From: an uncultured Veillonellaceae bacterium
Lineage (GTDB): Bacteria; Bacillota; Negativicutes; Veillonellales; Negativicoccaceae
NCBI GenBank assembly: GCA_902488965.1
Contig: CABTYA010000038.1
Coordinates: 1 to 10,052, forward strand
DNA length: 10,052 nt
Direction: 5' to 3'
Below, in pieces: positions 6,928 to 10,052 of the stretch. The position numbers were made by a program, and so were the translations under genes. Position 1 is the stretch's first letter, and every line of letters begins with the position of its first letter. The notes beneath the pieces were generated by a model. The model worked only from the letters and a program-made list of their open reading frames with translations, had not been told where the DNA came from and made no database searches.

Positions 6928-6946
6928 GCCGGTTGCTTTGTCGTCG

Positions 6947-6964
6947 TGCGGCGTTACCGCCGCA
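6947..6964 (-). other. Hairpin in the 5' leader of the GIY-YIG transcript
   Basis: A 7-bp perfect stem, TGCGGCG (6947-6953) with CGCCGCA (6958-6964), surrounds a four-base loop. It falls in the roughly 80-base untranslated leader expected from the promoter at 6996-7024. No U-tract follows on the minus strand, so it is not a plain terminator. Confidence 0.45.
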
Positions 6965-6991
6965 TCGGGCGTCGCCTTACAATGATCCTAT

Positions 6992-7004
6992 GGGTATCAT
7001 ACCC
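6992..7004. promoter_or_regulatory. 13-bp palindrome covering the -10 box, candidate operator
   Basis: GGGTATCATACCC is a perfect 6+1+6 palindrome that contains the whole -10 box of the minus-strand promoter. A repressor bound here would block RNA polymerase. No regulator gene is encoded in the window. It is also half of a wider arrangement: GCATCGGG at 6962-6969 is the reverse complement of 7002-7009. Confidence 0.45.
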
Positions 7005-7024
7005 GATGCCTCCACTGCGTGCAA
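6996..7024 (-). promoter_or_regulatory. Sigma70-type promoter for the GIY-YIG/DUF2939-like pair
   Basis: On the minus strand TTGCAC (7024-7019) and TATGAT (7001-6996) are separated by exactly 17 bases, close to the TTGACA/TATAAT consensus. The predicted start of transcription is near 6989, giving a leader of about 80 bases. It is the best promoter match in the window. Confidence 0.75.
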
Positions 7025-7041
7025 GTACGGACGGGAGTTCA

Positions 7042-7065
7042 GCCGGTCGTGTACCGATTACCGGC
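7042..7065. repeat. Inverted repeat upstream of the hsdM promoter
   Basis: GCCGGT (7042-7047) and ACCGGC (7060-7065) are perfect reverse complements 12 bases apart, and an inner ACCG (7053-7056) can also pair with CGGT (7044-7047). The site lies just upstream of the hsdM core promoter, where an activator or repressor could bind. In GC-rich DNA repeats this short also arise by chance. Confidence 0.3.
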
Positions 7066-7103
7066 CGCCACGCGCTGCCGGCGTCGCATCGCGCATGTAA
7101 CTG

Positions 7104-7112
7104 TGCTACAAT
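7104..7112 (+). promoter_or_regulatory. Extended -10 promoter for hsdM
   Basis: TACAAT at 7107-7112 is preceded by TGC at 7104-7106, the same nine-base extended -10 element found before the glycosyltransferase gene. No good -35 box is seen at the expected distance (TCGCAT at 7084-7089), so the promoter probably relies on the extended -10 or on an activator. The leader to hsdM would be about 80 bases. Confidence 0.6.
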
Positions 7113-7187
7113 CAACATAGTAACGAAATAAAATATCCGTCCGCCGCTATCATTTCTACGGTGGCGATTACGCACGGGAGAAATCAC

Positions 7188-7205
7188 ATGAGGAGAAACC
7201 GATGA
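7188..7205 (+). CDS. Possible five-codon leader peptide overlapping the hsdM start
   Basis: An ATG at 7188 opens the reading frame MRRNR and stops at TGA 7203-7205, which overlaps the hsdM ATG at 7202 (ATGA). A GGGAG at 7176-7180 lies 7 bases upstream, a usable ribosome binding site. Its AGG AGA codons are also the Shine-Dalgarno of hsdM (7191-7195). A ribosome on this frame would cover, or feed, the hsdM start. It may be chance. Confidence 0.25.
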   Translation: MRRNR

Positions 7206-8791
7206 CGACAAGTAGAACAGACAAAGCCAAGAAAAACGCTGGCGCCCAGCGCGCCGAACTCCATCGCCGCATTTGGACGATTGCCGACGACGTTCGCGGC
7301 GCGGTCGACGGCTGGGACTTTAAACAGTATATACTGGGCATCTTGTTTTACCGATTTATCTCGGAAAACATGGCCGACCATTTTAACCGCGACGAATGGG
7401 AGGCCGGCTTTCCGGATTTTGACTACGCGGCCATCAGCGACGAAGAAGCCGATGAGCAATTTCGCCCCGGCACGGTGCAGTCCAAAGGCTTCTTCATCCT
7501 GCCGAGCCAGCTCTTTGTCAATGTCGCCCGCAAGGCGCCGCACAATGAAAATCTCAATACCGAGCTCGCGGAGATTTTCCGCGCCATCGAGTCGAGTGCG
7601 CTCGGCTATGCGTCCGAAGATGACATCAAAGGCCTCTTTGAAGACGTCGACATGACGAGCAATCGCCTCGGCTCGACCGTCGCGGACAAAAACAAACGCC
7701 TCACTGCCATCCTGCAAGGCATCGCGCAAATCGACTTCGGCGCATTTCAGGAGAACGAGATCGACGCCTTCGGCGACGCGTATGAATATCTCATCTCCAA
7801 CTATGCGAGTAACGCAGGCAAATCCGGCGGCGAATTTTTCACCCCGCAGACCGTGTCCAAACTGCTCGCACGGCTCGTCATCGACGGCAAAATCCATATC
7901 AATAAAGTCTACGACCCGACGTGCGGCAGCGGATCGCTACTGCTTCAGATGAAAAAACAGTTTGACGAACACATCATCGAGGAAGGATTCTTCGGGCAGG
8001 AAATCAATCCGACGAATTACAACCTCGCCCGCATGAATATGTTCCTGCACAATATCGACTACAATAAATTTTCTATCCGCCGCGGAGACACCCTGCTCCA
8101 GCCGCTTCATCAGGACGAAAAACCGTTTGACGCGATTGTGTCCAATCCGCCGTACTCCATCAAGTGGATCGGCGACGACGACCCCACGCTCATCAATGAC
8201 GAGCGATTTGCACCTGCGGGCAAGCTCGCCCCCAAATCCAAAGCGGACTATGCCTTTATCCTGCACGCGCTGAGCTACCTCTCCGGCAAAGGCCGCGCGG
8301 CGATTGTCTGCTTTCCGGGCATCTTCTACCGCAAAGGCGCGGAAAAGACCATCCGCCAATATCTCGTGGACAACAACTTTGTCGATTGCATCATCCAACT
8401 GCCGGAAAATCTCTTCTTCGGGACGTCGATTGCGACCTGCATCCTCGTCATGGCGAAGAACAAGACCGACAACAAAATCCTCTTCATCGACGCGAGCGCG
8501 GAATACCAAAAAGAAACGAATAACAACGTCCTCTCCGATGCGAATATCGACCGCATCCTGACGGCGTTCCGTGAGCGCAAGGACGAAGATTATTTTGTCC
8601 GTTATGTCGATGTCGCCGACGTTGCCGACAACGACTACAACCTGTCGGTATCGACCTACATCGATAAAAAGGACACCCGTGAGCCGATCGACATCGTCGC
8701 GCTCAACGCCGACATCGCCGCTACCGTTGCGCGCATCGACACCCTGCGCGCCGAGATCGACACCATCGTCCGGGAGCTCGACCATGCCTAA
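7202..8791 (+). CDS. hsdM: Type I restriction-modification DNA methyltransferase subunit HsdM
   Basis: HsdM methylates adenine at the target chosen by HsdS; two HsdM and one HsdS form the methyltransferase, and HsdR adds cutting. The 529-residue length is normal. The helical N-terminal domain is seen in HRRIWTIADDVRGAVDGWDF and LGILFYRFISENMADHF (within residues about 17-62). The N6-adenine methylase domain begins at GGEFFTPQTVSKLLARL (E211-P215), with SAM-binding motif I DPTCGSGSLL (starting D238) and catalytic motif IV NPPY (315-318). AGGAG at 7191-7195 precedes the ATG. The stop lies inside hsdS (8-base overlap ATGCCTAA), the usual coupling of these genes. Codon use is like the housekeeping genes, so it does not look recently foreign. 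Confidence 0.97.
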   Translation: MTTSRTDKAKKNAGAQRAELHRRIWTIADDVRGAVDGWDFKQYILGILFYRFISENMADHFNRDEWEAGFPDFDYAAISDEEADEQFRPGTVQSKGFFILPSQLFVNVARKAPHNENLNTELAEIFRAIESSALGYASEDDIKGLFEDVDMTSNRLGSTVADKNKRLTAILQGIAQIDFGAFQENEIDAFGDAYEYLISNYASNAGKSGGEFFTPQTVSKLLARLVIDGKIHINKVYDPTCGSGSLLLQMKKQFDEHIIEEGFFGQEINPTNYNLARMNMFLHNIDYNKFSIRRGDTLLQPLHQDEKPFDAIVSNPPYSIKWIGDDDPTLINDERFAPAGKLAPKSKADYAFILHALSYLSGKGRAAIVCFPGIFYRKGAEKTIRQYLVDNNFVDCIIQLPENLFFGTSIATCILVMAKNKTDNKILFIDASAEYQKETNNNVLSDANIDRILTAFRERKDEDYFVRYVDVADVADNDYNLSVSTYIDKKDTREPIDIVALNADIAATVARIDTLRAEIDTIVRELDHA

Positions 8792-10052
8792 TCTGTGGGA
8801 ACGCCTCGCAGCCGCCCCCGTTGAGTGGCGGACGCTGGGGGAGATGTTTCACATCAAAAACGGCTATACACCGAGCAAACGGGTGAAATCGTATTGGCAA
8901 GATGGGACAGTGCCGTGGTTTCGGATGGAAGATATTCGCGAGCATGGACACCTCCTCGACGACGCCATTCAAAAAGTACATTCTGACGGAGTCAAGGGAG
9001 AACTATTTCCCGCAAACTCCATTATTATGGCGACAACGGCGACTATCGGCGTGCATGCGTTGGTGAGTGTAGACTATCTGGCGAACCAGCGTTTTACGAA
9101 TTTTGCGCTCAAGCCGGAATATGCGGATGCGATCGACATGAAATATATTTACTATTATTTTTATTTGATAGACGACTGGGCAAAGCGGAATGTGAATGCG
9201 TCGAGTTTTGCCAGTGTCAAAATGGAAGAATTGAAATCATATCGTGTCCCCGTCCCCCCGCTCGACGTCCAACGCGAGATTGTGCGCATCCTCGACACTT
9301 TCACCGCGCTCACGACCGAACTGCAAACGGAGCGGGCGCAACGCATGCAGCAGTACGAATATTATCGGGACATGCTGCTCTCGGAAGGATATTTAAATGT
9401 GCTGATTGCCAAAGAATTGCAAGCCGGTCGGAGATTGAATCGCGTACGCCTTGGTGATGTAGGGATTTTTACGCGCGGAAACGGATTGCAGAAAAAAGAC
9501 TTTCGAACCGACGGTCACCCTGTCATTCATTACGGACAGATTTATACGTCATACGGCTTTGCGGCACAAAATGCGATATCCTATGTGAGTGATGCCGTAT
9601 TTACTAGACTGCGCAAGGCAAGAACAGGCGCATTGCTGATTGCGACGACATCGGAAAACATAGAAGATGTAGCCAAATGCGTCGTGTGGGAAGGCTCGAA
9701 AGAAGTGGGTTTTTCGGGAGATATGTATAGTTTTCAGACGACGGAAAATCCTCGCTATCTCGCGTATTTCTTTCAAACAAATGATTTTCAACGACAAAAG
9801 GAGAAGAAAGTCACGGGCACAAAGGTCAATCGCATTCACGGCGATGATTTAGCACAGATTGAACTGTTACTCCCGCCGCCGGATATTCAACAAGAGGTCG
9901 TTCGCGTGCTGGACAAGTTTCAAGAGTATGTAGCGGAAGTGGATGGACTATTGCCGCAGGAGATTGCACAACGACAAAAACAGTATGCATATTATCGCGA
10001 AAAACTATTGACATTTGATATGGAATCTGCTAAACACACACACACACACACA
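8784..10052 (+). CDS. hsdS: Type I restriction-modification specificity subunit HsdS, open at the window end
   Basis: The frame from ATG 8784 is open for 423 codons to the last base, with no stop. GGGAG at 8772-8776 is the ribosome binding site. HsdS holds two target recognition domains (TRDs), each reading one half of a split DNA site. TRD1 spans residues about 13-154 (LGEMFHIKNGYTPSK at its start). Conserved region 1 follows from residue 155 (VPVPPLDVQREIVRILDTF, later YEYYRDMLL). TRD2 spans about 215-360 (LGDVGIFTRGNGLQKKDF). Conserved region 2 is LLLPPPDIQQEVVRVLDKF with YAYYREKLLTFD, ending at residue 412. Most HsdS proteins end about here; this one continues into a His-Thr run coded by a CA repeat. 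hsdR is not in the window. Confidence 0.95.
   Translation, partial: MPNLWERLAAAPVEWRTLGEMFHIKNGYTPSKRVKSYWQDGTVPWFRMEDIREHGHLLDDAIQKVHSDGVKGELFPANSIIMATTATIGVHALVSVDYLANQRFTNFALKPEYADAIDMKYIYYYFYLIDDWAKRNVNASSFASVKMEELKSYRVPVPPLDVQREIVRILDTFTALTTELQTERAQRMQQYEYYRDMLLSEGYLNVLIAKELQAGRRLNRVRLGDVGIFTRGNGLQKKDFRTDGHPVIHYGQIYTSYGFAAQNAISYVSDAVFTRLRKARTGALLIATTSENIEDVAKCVVWEGSKEVGFSGDMYSFQTTENPRYLAYFFQTNDFQRQKEKKVTGTKVNRIHGDDLAQIELLLPPPDIQQEVVRVLDKFQEYVAEVDGLLPQEIAQRQKQYAYYREKLLTFDMESAKHTHTHT
10034..10052 (+). repeat. AC/CA dinucleotide tract in hsdS at the window edge
   Basis: Nineteen bases alternate A and C without a break and run off the end of the window, so the true length is unknown. In the hsdS frame they code alternating His and Thr after residue 417. 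Such tracts change length by slipped-strand mispairing, but low-complexity sequence is also a typical place for an assembly to stop. Confidence 0.9.

Noticed and set aside
6947..6964. Riboswitch or attenuator in the GIY-YIG leader
   Set aside because: Only one short hairpin is seen, with no competing stem, U-tract or known aptamer core. It is kept as a plain hairpin.
6273..7100. Plus-strand open frame of 275 codons opposite the GIY-YIG gene and its promoter
   Set aside because: The minus-strand protein has clear GIY-YIG and DUF4357-like motifs; this frame is its shadow and ends in the regulatory gap.
1..10052. CRISPR array, tRNA/rRNA genes, insertion sequence or prophage genes
   Set aside because: I saw no regularly spaced repeats, no tRNA-like TTCGANNC cloverleaf, and no transposase or integrase motif. 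The R-M locus has no visible flanking direct repeats within the window.

Overview
The window looks like the chromosome of a moderately GC-rich Bacillota, most likely one of the Negativicutes (Veillonella, Megasphaera, Dialister or Selenomonas type). The reasons are the gene order ffh, rpsP, a KH-domain gene, ylqD, rimM, trmD and a stand-alone SPOUT methyltransferase, the strong AGGAGG ribosome binding sites, and codons that mostly end in C or G. The placement comes from protein-level recognition only and no database was searched.

Region 1 (1-4061, all plus strand) is a dense operon for translation and protein targeting. It holds the 3' part of ffh (SRP GTPase), rpsP (ribosomal protein bS16), khpA (KH RNA-binding protein), ylqD (coiled coil, unknown role), rimM (30S maturation), trmD (tRNA m1G37 methyltransferase), a Methyltrn_RNA_4-type SPOUT methyltransferase, and a yebC/TACO1-family gene. 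rimM, trmD and the SPOUT gene are chained by one- to four-base stop/start overlaps. rplS, which usually follows trmD, is absent. A strong intrinsic terminator (4068-4094) closes the block.

Region 2 (4110-5320) is one plus-strand gene for a GT28/MGDG-synthase-like glycosyltransferase with its own extended -10 promoter. It ends at a perfect 15-bp stem with U-tracts on both strands. This bidirectional terminator separates it from the convergent genes that follow.

Region 3 (5322-6908, minus strand) has a GIY-YIG nuclease-like protein with a C-terminal DUF4357-like domain. Downstream of it lies a membrane-anchored protein that resembles DUF2939. A good sigma70-type promoter with a palindrome over its -10 box drives the pair. 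The two genes share a nearly identical 14-base leader just before their start codons.

Region 4 (6909-10052) is a divergent regulatory region followed by a type I restriction-modification locus. hsdM is complete. hsdS overlaps it by 8 bases and is open to the window edge. No hsdR is present in the window. The last 19 bases are an uninterrupted AC/CA dinucleotide tract in the hsdS reading frame, just after the second conserved region. It is either a slipped-strand (phase-variation) tract or an assembly break at low-complexity sequence. This is the most interesting point in the window. I see no convincing evidence for a wholly new multi-gene system.
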